This document shows, piece by piece, positions 1 to 15,492 of a stretch of DNA of 64,000 bases; position 1 is the stretch's first letter; each line of letters begins with the position of its first letter. The notes under the pieces are model-generated. The model was not told the origin of the DNA and ran no database searches. It worked only from the letters and a program-made list of their open reading frames with translations. A program made the translations under genes and the position numbers. This DNA comes from Phymorhynchus buccinoides (Eukaryota > Mollusca > Gastropoda > Neogastropoda > Raphitomidae): contig CM065680.1 of assembly GCA_017654935.2 (NCBI GenBank), positions 31,569,406-31,633,405 on the forward strand, read 5' to 3'.

Positions 1-57
1 TCTTTGACCGTTATCCCTGTCTTGTAATCAAGTTGTAGTCTTGGTTGGTTTGAACAT

Positions 58-464
58 CAGGCCCTGTAGCCATGAGTGCGTCTTAGACAGTCAACACGGA
101 TAGTAGGGGAAGACGGGGTAAAAAGCGCATGGGCGGGTAAGAAGCCCACCCCAATTATCTCATGAAATAAAGAAAATTTCAGTCAAATTTGCCCATGAGA
201 CGAATGCTAGAAAATTTCAGTCAAATTTGCCCATGAGACGAATGCTAGACATTAACGCTCGTCTCATGGGCAAAATGAGACTGAAATTTGCTTCATTTCA
301 TGAGATAATTGGGGTGGGCTTCTTACCCGCCCATGCGCTTTTTACCCCGTCTTCCCCTAGTATATAAATTAGACTAAACTCCCACAGTGATTGGCTGTTT
401 AGCCTAATTTACATACTACTACCCGTGTTGACTGTTTAAGACGCACTCACGACTACAAGGCCTG
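58..464. mobile_element. MITE with TIR around ATGAGTGCGTCTTAGACAG, split by another MITE
   Basis: Left arm CAGGCCCTGTAG...GAGTGCGTCTTAGACAGTC and right arm its complement ending GGCCTG. A GGGGAAG-type MITE sits within the left arm at the sequence TAGTA. A second copy of the outer family lies at 5248-5523. Confidence 0.8.
104..360. mobile_element. GGGGAAGACGGGG foldback MITE, copy 1
   Basis: Inverted repeats start TAGGGGAAGACGGGGTAAAA and end in its complement, with TA at both outer ends. The internal part contains a second repeat (CCCATGAGACGAATGCTAG) present twice. It is inserted inside another MITE (58-464). Confidence 0.88.
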
Positions 465-597
465 GTTCGTTTCCGTTATATAAAGGGATTTGAATAATAA
501 CCCTTATATGAGAGTTCCTATGTTCCTATTCGATCACATTTAATTGTTTCCTTGCTGGTCACATATGAGGATAATTGTGTTGACAGTACTGACATGA

Positions 598-945
598 ACT
601 TCTTCTTCTTCTTCTGCGTTCCCAGGCCAAAAGGCCATAATGGGTACGGTACGTATGTGTCCGTTTTCAGTTTTCACTGCGTACAGCCGACACATTCCGA
701 TTTCGGAGGAGCTCAAAGGAGAAACGTTATTTGGGAGATTGTTTTGGGGGAAAGGGCAGGAGAATGGGCCAACAAGTCAGAAAGATAGTAGATGACAGAA
801 AGCAAAGGGAAAAGGCAGAGTCAAAGAGAGTGGCAAATTAGAGGGAGTTACAAGCACAGAACACCCAGAAGGGGGGGAACTATTATTTTTACGAAAGACT
901 CCCCGGTCTCCGCACGGGGAGAGACTCGTGGAGGGGGCGGGGTCG
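598..945 (-). repeat. Dispersed repeat with (TTC)n end, copy 1
   Basis: (TTC)n, then TGCGTTCCCAGGCCAAAAGG, TACAGCCGACACATTCCGAT, and a long purine-rich part (AAAGGCAGAGTCAAAGAGAG, TTACAAGCACAGAAC). Read on the - strand it ends in (GAA)n, which looks like the 3' tail of a retroposon. Confidence 0.75.
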
Positions 946-1029
946 TCCAGCTCCCCGTATGGAGGCACGAGGCACCCACCAACTGCCCCAACTGACATGA
1001 ACAAGATTGATGTTACTTTAGATTGATGT

Positions 1030-1214
<185 letters not shown>

Positions 1215-1254
1215 CTGCACACCACCTGAACCATTCACAGCGCAAAACTGGCGT

Positions 1255-1396
1255 TTAAAGTTAAAGACCCCCCACGTCACGTGTCACATTCCCTCTTATG
1301 CTTGGAAAATTTCTTAAGATTTCTTACCAGCTATAAGAGGGAAAACACGTGAAAAACGTGATTTTGACACGTGACGTGCTGGGTCTTTAAGGGGCT
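1255..1396. mobile_element. Foldback element AAAGACCCCCCACGTCACG
   Basis: Arms AAAGACC..CACGTCACGTGTCA and TGACACGTGACGTGCTGGGTCTTTAA, with CCCTCTTA / TAAGAGGG deeper in the hairpin. A partial copy lies at 28005-28082. Confidence 0.72.
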
Positions 1397-2009
1397 GCCA
1401 CACACGTGCGATTTCTATCCAACTGCTTCCCGACTATGACGACGTCTGTGAGGCATGGTTCACGTGAAATACTTCCGTCTTAAAATAATTCTACTCAGAA
1501 AATGTCAATGCAAAAATAGAGACGTTTCATCAGGACCGCGTACGGGGGACTACAAATTTAGTGATCGAAACTGGAAGGATTTCATCAGAAAAGTATGTCA
1601 CGAGAATCATGCTTCAAATATGTCACAGTCGGGTCGCAGTTGGATTGAGCTGTGGTGGCTTCTTTGCGGACAAGACTTCTTGATTTCACTTGATGTAAGC
1701 TACTGTGGTGTTTTTAATTCTAGACGTGTCATGTTTTTACTTGCTGAGTTTTTGATTGATTAATGTTGGGGGTTTTTAAAAAAGTATTTTAACTAAAAAA
1801 CGTTGATTTTGGTTTTACCTTGTGTTTTTTTCCCTTTTTAATACGTGGTAAGATTTAACGTGGTGAGAGCCCTGACATGGCCTTTGTTGTCGACGGGGGT
1901 ATAATTTTAATTTTAATCTTAATCTTCTTGATAGGCCTATCTCCCGAGGCTTCAAATTCTACACACACAAAAACAGACCAAGGTGATTCGTGTTTTCAAA
2001 ATATCAAAA

Positions 2010-2112
2010 TGTGTTTGGTATTGGTATTGGTATTGGTACTTTATAGTCACTTTATACTTTATAGTGAAATCCGGGTTGCTCTCACCTGGTGACTGCGTCG
2101 CAGCCAGAGGTG
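2010..2112. repeat. Dispersed repeat AAATCCGGGTTGCTCTC, copy 1
   Basis: TTTATAGTCACTTTA...GTGAAATCCGGGTTGCTCTC and GCGTCGCAGCCAGAGGTGCGC resemble 3340-3440. Confidence 0.5.
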
Positions 2113-2383
2113 CGCCATCCTTTTTTTTTTACATGCGACTTTTTGTGTGACGGATGAGGAGAGGGCGGGGGGGCGGTACGTTTTGACCTAATGACAGCTG
2201 TCTGTTGCCACTGGGTTTAACGTGTGCTAAGTGACTACTTGGTATAAACACTCTCGTGTTTTCCTTATTAATTGTAATAAGGATAATAGTAATCATAATT
2301 ATGTATTGTCCTTCTGTCGGTATCTGTATGACTGTTTACGCGCATGTGCGAGCCTGTATGCAAACACACGTACTCAAATATGT

Positions 2384-2385
<2 letters not shown>

Positions 2386-2450
<65 letters not shown>

Positions 2451-2650
2451 AGTGTATGTGTGTTTGTGTGTGTGTGTATGTATGTGTGTGTGTGTGTGTG
2501 TGTGTGCGTGTGCGTGTGCGTGTGCGTGTGCGTGTGTGTGTGCGTGCGTGTGCGCGTGCGTGTGCGTGCGCGCGCGCGTATGTGTGTGTGTGTGTGTATG
2601 TGTGTATGTATATGTGTGTGTGCGCGTGTGTGTGTGTACGTGTGTGCGCA
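2386..2650. repeat. (GT)n compound microsatellite
   Basis: GT units interspersed with GC and AT steps, about 265 bp; alternating purine-pyrimidine. Confidence 0.97.
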
Positions 2651-2778
2651 TGCGAGCCAATTTATGCCTGCATAAATGTTAGTGCATGTTCGTTTGCGTA
2701 AGCTACATCAGTGATCGCATCCACACTCATGCAAAGTCGGATGCAAAATGTACTTTTACATATATCTGAGCACAAGCA

Positions 2779-2909
<131 letters not shown>

Positions 2910-3046
2910 CATTTTGTTGTTCACAATATTATTCATGGAAGAACAATCAAATCAAAACCGCTACACCACATTTACAACAGTATGGCAGAACATACTGCAC
3001 ACATTAAGAAAAAGAAGAAAGAACTTTTTTGCTTTTGAAAGGGTTC

Positions 3047-3345
3047 TACTTCTTCTTCTTTGCGTGCCCAGGCCATATGGTCGTAATGGGCAAGGTACAT
3101 ATTTGCCCCGTTTTCAGTTTTTACTGGTCTCCCCGCTGCGTACAGCCGACACATTCCGATTTCGAAGGAGCTCCAAGGAAAAAAAATATTTGGAAGAATT
3201 TTTTTAATAAATGCAGGAGAATGGGCCAATAAGTCAGAAATATAGTAGATGATAGAAAGCAAAGAGAAAAAGGCAGAGTCAAAGAGGGTAGATTAGAGGA
3301 AGTTACAAGCACAGAACTTCCAGAAGGTGGTCTTTTTTTGGCATT
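3047..3345 (-). repeat. Dispersed (TTC)n-ended repeat, copy 2
   Basis: Closely follows copy 1 from CTTCTTCTTCTTTGCGTGCC through GTACAGCCGACACATTCCG to TTACAAGCACAGAACTTCC. An A/T-rich 24-bp stretch varies. Confidence 0.75.
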
Positions 3346-3440
3346 TGGTATATTCTAGTCACAGAGACTTATCTCTGTAAAATTCGGGCTGCTCTCCCCC
3401 GGAAGGCGCGTCGCCGCAAGTGCAGCGCGTACCCAATTAC
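3340..3440. repeat. Dispersed repeat AAATTCGGGCTGCTCTC, copy 2
   Basis: TATTCTAGTCACAGAGACTT, GTAAAATTCGGGCTGCTCTC and GCGCGTCGCCGCAAGTGCAG. Similar modules recur in mollusc genomes as far as I know; class unassigned. Confidence 0.5.
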
Positions 3441-3851
3441 TTGGTGTCTTATGTGGCTGTTTACTTGCAAGAAACACTGACAACAGCGTAACCGTGTTCC
3501 ATTAATTCCGGTATCTATGGCTGGAGATGCCGGAGATAATGACCGGTACAGAGTACAAACCTCCCTTAATGGCCGAGAGACAATTGGCTTTTTCTGGTGT
3601 CCTCTCGTTTGACTGCGCGTAGGCCTCACTCATCTGTATCGTAGTTTTATGGTTGGCTGAATAGAAGCCTTGATGCACACACATAACTGGGGAAAAAAAC
3701 TGAAACCCAAAATTGTCCTCGTTAGACAGAAATGCTAGGTCGAGAGAGATGGCCACTCCGTGTAGCATTTAGCATTCCGGTAGGTCTCCACACAAAACAG
3801 GACAACAGACACACAAACACATCTTGTCTTCATTGCTTGCGGTTGTACTGT

Positions 3852-4096
3852 TTAACCCTTACGCCGCCAGCCATTTTTTAGCCAAAAATACCATTAAACT
3901 TAACTGGGAAGAGAAAAACAATTATCTGCAATATTGGGAATTCCTCTGTGACATGTATAACATTAGGCCTATCCTTACCTCCCAAAATTAAGAAAACAGG
4001 GTCTTCGGATAACAGGCCCTGATTTGATGCCTTTTGGTGACATGGGTGTTAAACCATTGTGGTGCATAAATGTGACATTGGCGGTGAAAGGGTTAA
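3852..4096. mobile_element. TTAA-flanked piggyBac-like MITE
   Basis: TTAA at 3852-3855 and 4093-4096, with inner ends CCCTTACGCCGCCAGCC and GGCGGTGAAAGGG. TTAA targets plus CCC...GGG ends are the piggyBac hallmark. It abuts the tandem array that starts at 4097. Confidence 0.8.
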
Positions 4097-4640
4097 GGTC
4101 TCTGTACACGTGAACATTTTCACTCTGTTCCCATGTCATCACGGTGATAGGCCAGCCATAAAGGCCTCTGCACACGTGAACATTTTTCACTCTTTCCCCA
4201 TGTCATCACGGTAATAGGCCAGTCATAAAGGTCTCTGTACACGTGAACATTTTCACTCTGTTCCCATGTCATCACGGTGATAGGCCAGTCATAAAGGTCT
4301 CTGTACACGTGAACATTTTCACTCTGTTCCCATGTCATCACGGTGATAATTATGCCAGTCATAAAGGTATCTGTACACGTGAACATTTTTCACTCTTTCC
4401 TCATGTCATCACGATAATAGGCCAGTCATAAAGGTCTCTGTACACGTGAACATTTTCACTCTTTTCCCATGTCAAGACGGTGATAGGCCAGTCATAAAGG
4501 TCTCTGTGTGCGCGAACATGTTTCACTCTTTCCTCCATGGCAACACAGTTGATGCGCAAGTGATATTATGACTGGCCTATCACTGTGTTGTCATGGGGAA
4601 AGAGTGAAAAATGTTCACGTGTATTGAGACCATAATGTGA
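4097..4640. repeat. Tandem array of a ~66-bp unit ending in a palindromic copy
   Basis: Seven units begin AAGGTCTCTGTACACGTGAA (with variants) at about 4095, 4160, 4227, 4293, 4365, 4431 and 4497. Each contains CATTTTTCACTCT and CATGTCATCACGGTGATAGG. The last unit is followed by the complementary arm to 4640, as in the single element at 30189-30335. Confidence 0.85.
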
Positions 4641-5247
4641 CTTGCATAATTATCATGGTCTTGTCGTGGTGAAATAGTGGGAAATGCTCAGAAGTACAGA
4701 GACAATAAGAAACGCACATAAAAATGTACGCTTGTGCGAATCAGAATCAGAATCAGGATCAGAATGACGAAAATGGAGTTTTACGTCCTCTTGGTCTGAA
4801 TCAGACACATATGGGACATTTGTAAATACAAATATGGTGGGAATAATACTGGAGGCAATGCCCGGAGGCAGTACGAAACCAGTAAAGTCCCGATTTTTCA
4901 TTAATACAGATAGCTGTAGCGGTGACCACGCCTCGGTTAAACCTCATCGGCTATGGCACCGCCACAAGTTAATATTGTCAGAATCAGAATCAATGTTTTA
5001 AAACCAATACAAGGTTTTATATGACACTAATAAAATTACAATAACGGTAATAATAACAGTTTATAAAGTTCAATTACGGCACATATTTTTGTGAAATACT
5101 TGTGTGCGTGTGTGGCCATACCATGTCCAGCAATGTTAGAAAATCAAATCATGTTTCATAGGTTAAAACCATTACCTATGGCCGCCAGAAAAATGAGCAC
5201 TGTTGGACTGCCAGCTTGTAAAGTACAGGAAACCGCTTGTAACGCCA

Positions 5248-5523
5248 CAGGCGTGTAATCATGAATGCGCCTTAGACAGTCAACACAAGTAGTAGTTTGT
5301 AAATTAGCCTCCTCCTCCTTCTTCTCTTCTTCTTCTTCTTCTTCTTCTTCTTCTGCGTTCCCAGGCCATAAGGCCACAATGGTACGTATGTGTCCGTCTT
5401 CCAGTTTTCACTGGTCTCCTCGCTGCATTCAGCCGACACATTGTTCCCAAACGATTAGCTGTTTAGCTTAATTTGCATACTACTACCTGTGTTGACTGTC
5501 TAAGACGCACTCATGATTACACG
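5248..5523. mobile_element. MITE with TIR around ATGAATGCGCCTTAGACAG, copy 2
   Basis: Arms match the 58-464 element (CTTAGACAGTCAACAC and complement; GTAGTAG near the inner end). Its centre carries an insertion of the (TTC)n-tailed dispersed repeat at about 5310-5446. Confidence 0.8.
5310..5446 (-). repeat. Dispersed (TTC)n-ended repeat, short copy
   Basis: Only the tail-proximal ~130 bp, from (TTC)n to CAGCCGACACATT; it lies inside the MITE at 5248-5523. Confidence 0.72.
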
Positions 5524-5914
5524 TTGTAGTCTATAGAGACAGAGTATCTCTTCTATCCATCCGTCTGTGGTGGTAGTAGGTACTACTATTGAACTATTAG
5601 AGCGAACACAAGAATGAAAAAGACGATGTCGTGCACGTGCAATGTTGGCGAGTGCTTGCTGTTTTAGCAACGCCCTAGGGCAGCAGCCATCCAACAAGGC
5701 ATTAAGATTTAAACTGCCACCTCCGCTTAATCTTGCAAGGTGATCGAAGAGAAATGTACAGGCGGTGCCGTGCAAAGTGGTGGTGCACTCCTTGTAAGGG
5801 ATTACCCCGGATTGATTTCGTTTGCATTCCAGGTAGAAGTTGGTTGGCTACACTGTATCCTCCTCCTTTTGTTTTCTTAGGATGACAACAAAATGGCGAA
5901 GAACGTTTCGGTTG

Positions 5915-7730
<1,816 letters not shown>

Positions 7731-7935
7731 AAGGTGTGACGCCGTGAAACGAAAGCAAGCCCCTGGCCCTAATTTGCGAGGGAAAGTTGTGGACGATGAC
7801 GGCCTTCCCCTACCAGATTGTCATTGGAGATGCGTGTCGCCCGGTGCAACCTCTGCATCTTGCATGCGGCTTAGATGGCCATCCGTTGCAATCCTGGAAC
7901 AGGGTAGGAATCAAAGGCGGTAACGTAATGGCATG

Positions 7936-8922
<987 letters not shown>

Positions 8923-8939
8923 GACAAAGACAGACAACC

Positions 8940-11900
8940 TACATAAGATTATCGTCCTAGCCTGTCACGAAATCGTAGTAAATAGCCACAGAAAATTATT
9001 TGCCCCTGACTGGTCACTAGGTGGCATGGTCAACTCAGTCCTAAAATTATTGCCCTTTCTTGTCGCCAAGAAGTAGTATAAAGCCTTATTAAAAACATCT
9101 ACCCAGATGTTCTGAATTCAACGTAAGACAACTGGGTATAAAGATGTTAAAATCAATCCAAATGCAATTAGTCTACATCTATATATCTCCCCTGCGGGCT
9201 TCCACCTTGTGGTGGTGGGGGAGTCTTAAAACTAAGAGTAGCCCCTCATCCCCATTTTTCATTCTCTCCATCCTCATTTACAATTTATGACATGCCAGTT
9301 GTTGGTTTTTTTGTTCACTGGCTTTCACGCGTGAGACCTTACGCACTTGAGTGGGCACATGTTGCCCATTCATTTCTGCAGTGCATATTTGCCTATATGG
9401 CCTTTTTTTTTTTTTTTTACTAGGATGTGTTTGTTATCCCTTTTTTTTATTTTTTTTACTGTTTTTGTAATCTGGATCCGATAAGTAGAGTAGAGTGGCT
9501 CAACGTTTCCAGCACTGTGTTAAATTATGAGCTATAGGGTACAATGATGAACATGCCATGTCGTGAATTGTACTGGTGTTTTTGTTGTTGTTTTCATGGT
9601 TTTGGACGTTGCTAAGAATCATTGATGTGTGTTTACGCTATACGTGGTCGAAGTTTATGCGGTGACAGTCCTGAGATAACCATAGCTGTTGACGGGACTA
9701 TAACAGATTAACTAACTAACTACATATATGTGTTTACAGCGTTTGTACAGATAAGGTATTTGTTAAACTTAGCAAGAAGCCACCATTATTAACAAAGAGG
9801 TAGAAAGTGGTGGGAGAGAGAGGAGGAGAGGAGGGGGGGGGGGGGGGGGTAGGCTATAATATGGACCACGAACAAGGGTTTAGGACCTACTATGTGGGAA
9901 GGTGAGAGAAACCGAACACGGAAATGTTTGCATGACGCAGGGCAATATAAACACGCCATGCCCCTACATCAAAGAATCATAGAAGCCCACCTTAATCAAT
10001 TTTAATATCACGCATGATGGAACCTTTGGCACTCGCTCAGTTGCGAAGTTCTTTCGCGTGCATAAAACATGAATTAGGGTATAAAGAGAAGGCTTTTTTT
10101 CTGAGAACAAGTTTACGTTTGAAAATCTTATTTGTATCAGATCTTAAATGAGAAAAGAGTGGAAAAAAGACATGGTAGAGGAGGTCGGGAGGGGGTGGCG
10201 TTGGGGGGCACCTGACAGATGTTGTCTATTTTCCCCCCCCCCCCCCCCCCTTAAGCCTCATCAAAAACGGCGTGGAGTTGCGTCCCATGTGCTCATTATG
10301 CGAGCTGGGGCATTCGCAGGAGGGGGCGGACGCCTTGAGCCGACAGAGCAGACTTTGGAAATCTTCAGATGGCGCGATAAAACCAGATTGAAATTGAAAC
10401 AAAACGGCGGTTTCCGAAAGCGTAATAAAATAAGAAAATGGCAAGCCTGCGGAGAACGCAAATATAGAGGGCTTATGAAGAGGGAGGGGTGAATGAAAAC
10501 GGCGTAGACTGGAGCGGGGGGTGGCAGCACACACTCAAACACCGAAGAGCTCTTAACGCAACAAATCCGCTGGAAATACGCGATACAAGACCGCGATAAG
10601 CGAGTGGAGGGTGCCCTTTCTTAAACAGATTTGTTCAGGGAGGACGGAGGGGGTCTTGCCACTTATCCTTCAAGCCCTCTGCAGCGTAGTAACGTAGACT
10701 CCTTCACCGCGTTAAGTTCGACACTTTCTGAACAGAACCAGGGGTCCGTTTCACAAGGGCTAACGTTCGTAGTTTTTGCTCAAATCGGCAAGAACGGTCC
10801 TAAGAAACGCCTTCCTTTGCCCATAGTTTCGCAAACGTTTTGTGGCTCCTTTGGAGGTAGGTAGCAAGCGACAAACTATTTGAAGAATCATGGAAAATAT
10901 CTTGCTTCCGGCTTTATTTTTGTATCTCGCGTGAACGTGACTTTTACTTTCAAAATGTAAGACCAAGACAACAAGTTTGTCTCCGACAAATATTCTTTAG
11001 TCTATCATGAATTATACGGAATGCTTTTAGCAAATTAAAACGCAAGTGTTTTTGAGTGTTCTTTCTTAATTTTTCATCATGTTAGATGATGAAAATATAG
11101 TGCAAATTTAATTTTATGCACACAAATAGACGTGGATGAAATCGAAATCTTTGTACAAACTGACAGAGAGGTATGATTTATCTCCCTTTTGATAGCAACT
11201 CTTTTCTCTCTCCCAAAAGTGAAGAGTAATCTTTAAGAGTTATCTGACCTTAGCAAACGTTTTGGTGTTTCTTAGACCCCTTTTGGCGTAACAGTTAGTC
11301 GCGCTGCGACCGTCCTCTAGTAAAACTTTACCCAGATTTAACGAATCTGATCGGCTTGAATAAGCTTCTACGTAAATTATATTATTATATTGAACACCTG
11401 CTTGTTTCGTTTCGTCAGTTATAAAATGTAAAATGGTATAGTTCACTTAATGGTAGGCCTATTGTATGTCTAGAAGTAAGGTTACTACGCCTAAGGTAGC
11501 CTACACTTTTTTTCAGAGAACTGTACAACAACAACAAATAATGCTTTGTTTATTTTCATTGATAATCTTGGAAACTGATTCCATTTTTTAAACTGTATTC
11601 ACGTAAAGCATGACAGTACTTATGTGTTGTATTTGCCAGCTGCCATACGTACATTATAATGGTAAAAGTAGGCACAATATAAACTTCAAGCTTGATGCCA
11701 TTATTCTTTCATTGGAAACAATGTTACATGTGTTGTTGGTGAATGCAAAACCCTCTTTAAACCAAAGATAATGATAAAACATAAATAAATAAAATCTGTA
11801 TGCCTGTCTGAAGATCTTTTAACACTAAACCATGATGTAAGATCAGTGAAATGATTCAAAATGCATCATGCAATACTCGAAATACAAGCATGTCTAAACA

Positions 11901-12008
11901 AAACTGTTGTGCGAGAGTACGAAAATGAAAAATCATAAAACAAAAACTTTCACAATTGATCAATAAAAGACGTAAGCATCTGTCACATGAATGGGATTAT
12001 TTGAATGA
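8940..12008. other. Mostly unique AT-rich DNA without a recognised gene
   Basis: Contains a G-run at 9833-9850, a C-run near 10228-10250, a GTTGACGGGACTATAACAG end similar to mollusc SINE tails near 9690, and no coding frame I can support. 10150-10900 is less AT-rich. Confidence 0.6.
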
Positions 12009-12096
12009 TTAACCCTTTCACCGCCAATGTCGCATTTTAGCACCACAGTGATGCAACACCTATGTCACTAAAAGGCATCAAAATGGGGTCTATTAT

Positions 12097-12346
12097 GAAT
12101 GATCAAGCTCCCCTGTATCTCTCTGATCTTCTTCATCTCTATGTCCCAGCTCGCCAACTACGTTCGTCTTCTGATTCTCGTCTCCTTTCCATTCCCTCCA
12201 TCCGTCTCAAATCTGCTGGCCAACGTTCTTTTTCTTGTCAAGCACCATCTCTGTGGAATTCTCTGCCTTCTCCTCTCCGACACTCCAACTCAGTCTCTTC
12301 ATTCAAAACCTCTCTTAAAACCCATCTTTTTCCTGCTGCGCCCTAA
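12097..12346 (+). pseudogene. L2-like ORF2 C-terminal peptide
   Basis: Reads PLYLSDLLHLYVPARQLRS ... SFSCQAPSLWNSLPSPLR ... SFKTSLKTHLF and TAA at 12344-12346. This is the ending typical of L2/CR1-group reverse transcriptases. Only the last ~80 residues remain. Confidence 0.85.
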
Positions 12347-12429
12347 ATATTTGATCAGTTGTCTATCGCTGTGTGCACGTGAGGGAAGATTGATTTAAGA
12401 GGTTTGTGCTGTGTTTTGTGGTGCGTGCG

Positions 12430-12444
12430 CGCGCGCGCGTGCGC

Positions 12445-12521
<77 letters not shown>

Positions 12522-12772
12522 TGTGTGTGTGTGTTGTTGTGTGTGTGTGTGAGCATGAATGTGTGCTTGTGTGTATTTTGGTTTTGTGGGTTGTGTGTGC
12601 ACGCATGTGTGTTTGTGTGTTTGTGTGCGTGTCTGTGTGTCTGTCTGCGTGCGTACGTTGTGTGTGAGGGTGTTTGTGTATGTGTGTTGGTGTATGTGGT
12701 CAGTCCATGCGGCTCAGTTGCTGTGGCTTACCGAATGGGGTATGAACGAGTTGGCGTCAATAATTGTGTGTT

Positions 12773-12866
<94 letters not shown>

Positions 12867-12881
12867 CGTGTGCGTGCGCGC

Positions 12882-12915
<34 letters not shown>
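12430..12915. repeat. (GT)n microsatellites within the L2-like 3' UTR
   Basis: Two GT blocks, 12446-12535 and 12775-12915, with GTTTGTGTG-rich sequence between. Confidence 0.95.
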
Positions 12916-12917
<2 letters not shown>

Positions 12918-13439
12918 TACAGAGAGAGAGAGAGTTGCTTTGCATATGTGCTGTTGGTGGTTGGTGTCACTCTTGAATGTTGTTTTTTGTGATCTGTTGA
13001 TGAATAATTGATTGTAAAGCGCTTTGGGCTCATCTGAGGTAAAGCGCTATATAAATGTACTGTTATTATTATTATTATCCAAAGACCCTATTCTCTTAGT
13101 TTTGGAAAGTAAGGATAAACCTTATTTTGTATGTCACAGAAGAATCCCCAATACTGCAGACATATTTTGTTCTCTACCCAGGTAAATTTAATAGCAATTT
13201 TTGGCTGAAATATGGCTGGCGGTGAAAGGGTTAAAATGTACTTTTGCTTTCATAATATTGTTATAGGTAGACACGCTATTCTGCAGCTAGACATCGAGAG
13301 AGGCAGACTAGTAATACCGATTAAAAAAATATATATATATTCATGCACGTTGTTGCAACAGCTTCAAAATATGTGTTTTTACACTGTCAGTTGGGAAAAC
13401 ATCATAAAAGGCTAAACAATGTTGAAATGTTCAAGGGGT

Positions 13440-13775
<336 letters not shown>

Positions 13776-14350
13776 GTTTTTGTCATTGTGATATTTGTAG
13801 GACTAATCATGCTAAAACGCGTTTGTAAGTCTGTTGAACAAAAAAATAAAATACTCTTGAAGACGATCTTGGAATAATTGCAAACATTTTTAAGCGACTC
13901 CATCCAAAAAAACAACAACTAAGCGAACAGTTCTCAGAAAGGCTGTACCGTCGCAGTTCCTCTTCCTCCTTATTATTATACATCCTCTTGTCTGGAAGAA
14001 GGGTATTCCTTACTGGCCTCTTGACGTAATGAGCTGTGAATACGGGGCGCTCCAGCTTTACGACGCGCTGGAAGAACATTATTAAAGCAGTGGGGAGCTG
14101 GCACTTTACTCCTAAAGCCAGTCTGCGACAAACTTAGATGAGCTGAGAGCTGGGGGTAGGGAGTGAATGTTGGAGGGGGGGGGGTGGGGGTGGGTGGAGG
14201 GTGGAGGGGGGGGTGGAGAAGGAGGAGACGATTATGGTTGTGGTGTGGTTTTTAGGGTGTATTACTCTCAACAATAATCTCTCAGCGTATTTCTGTCTGT
14301 GAGTCTCTCTAACTGCTGTCTGTTTGTCTCTGTCTCTGTTTCTGTCTCTG

Positions 14351-14990
<640 letters not shown>

Positions 14991-15349
14991 TCTTCTTTAT
15001 TTTCGTTCCTTCTCTTGGTGTTGCGCAAAATGCTGACTTCTTGACTGTGAAGTTTATTGTTAATGGGATTCGGAGCTGCGTGAAACTCAAAATTAGCGTC
15101 GTCCATATAGTATATAATCCTTCATAATCATGAGTTCATGGTCCATTTGATGTCCTTGTCATTGTGATATTCTGCATTTCAAGAAGTAAACTACAGATAG
15201 TCAGAAGGTCTGTGTGGAATCGTTTTAAAGCAGCTATTTGTTTTTAAACGACTTGGTAACTATACAATAGTGTCTGATTTTTTTTTTCTGAGAACAAGAA
15301 ACGCAAAGACTTTGGACACAACCAACAAAGTTAAAGGTTTTAACATCTG

Positions 15350-15395
15350 CCACAGAGAGAGGAGGGAGGAGAGAGAGAGAGGGGGGGGAGGGAGG

Positions 15396-15492
<97 letters not shown>
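15350..15492. repeat. (AG)n microsatellite
   Basis: GA-rich repeat, impure at 15350-15420, then pure AG. Confidence 0.96.

Larger units (their letters stand above)
12097..13078 (+). mobile_element. 5'-truncated L2-like retroelement
   Basis: Begins in the last part of ORF2 and ends in the conserved tail GTAAAGCGCTTTGGGCTC...AAAGCGCTATATAAATG plus (ATT)n. The long GT microsatellites at 12430-12560 and 12770-12915 lie in its 3' UTR. It splits a TTAA-flanked MITE whose two halves match intact copies elsewhere in the window. TTAT occurs at both junctions and may be a short target duplication. Confidence 0.85.
12009..13234. mobile_element. TTAA-flanked piggyBac-like MITE split by L2-like insertion
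   Basis: Left piece 12009-12096 (TTAACCCTTTCACCGCC) and right piece 13079-13234 (GGCGGTGAAAGGGTTAA). Together they reconstitute the ~245-bp element seen intact at 17487-17733. Confidence 0.83.

Noticed and set aside
1455..1763. 102-codon frame, possible small protein
   Set aside because: No domain, no splice signals that make sense and no repeat-independent support; could not be defended as a gene.
4097..4530. Regularly spaced repeats resembling a CRISPR array
   Set aside because: Units are contiguous ~66-bp tandem repeats without unique spacers, in an animal genome, and derive from a palindromic element.
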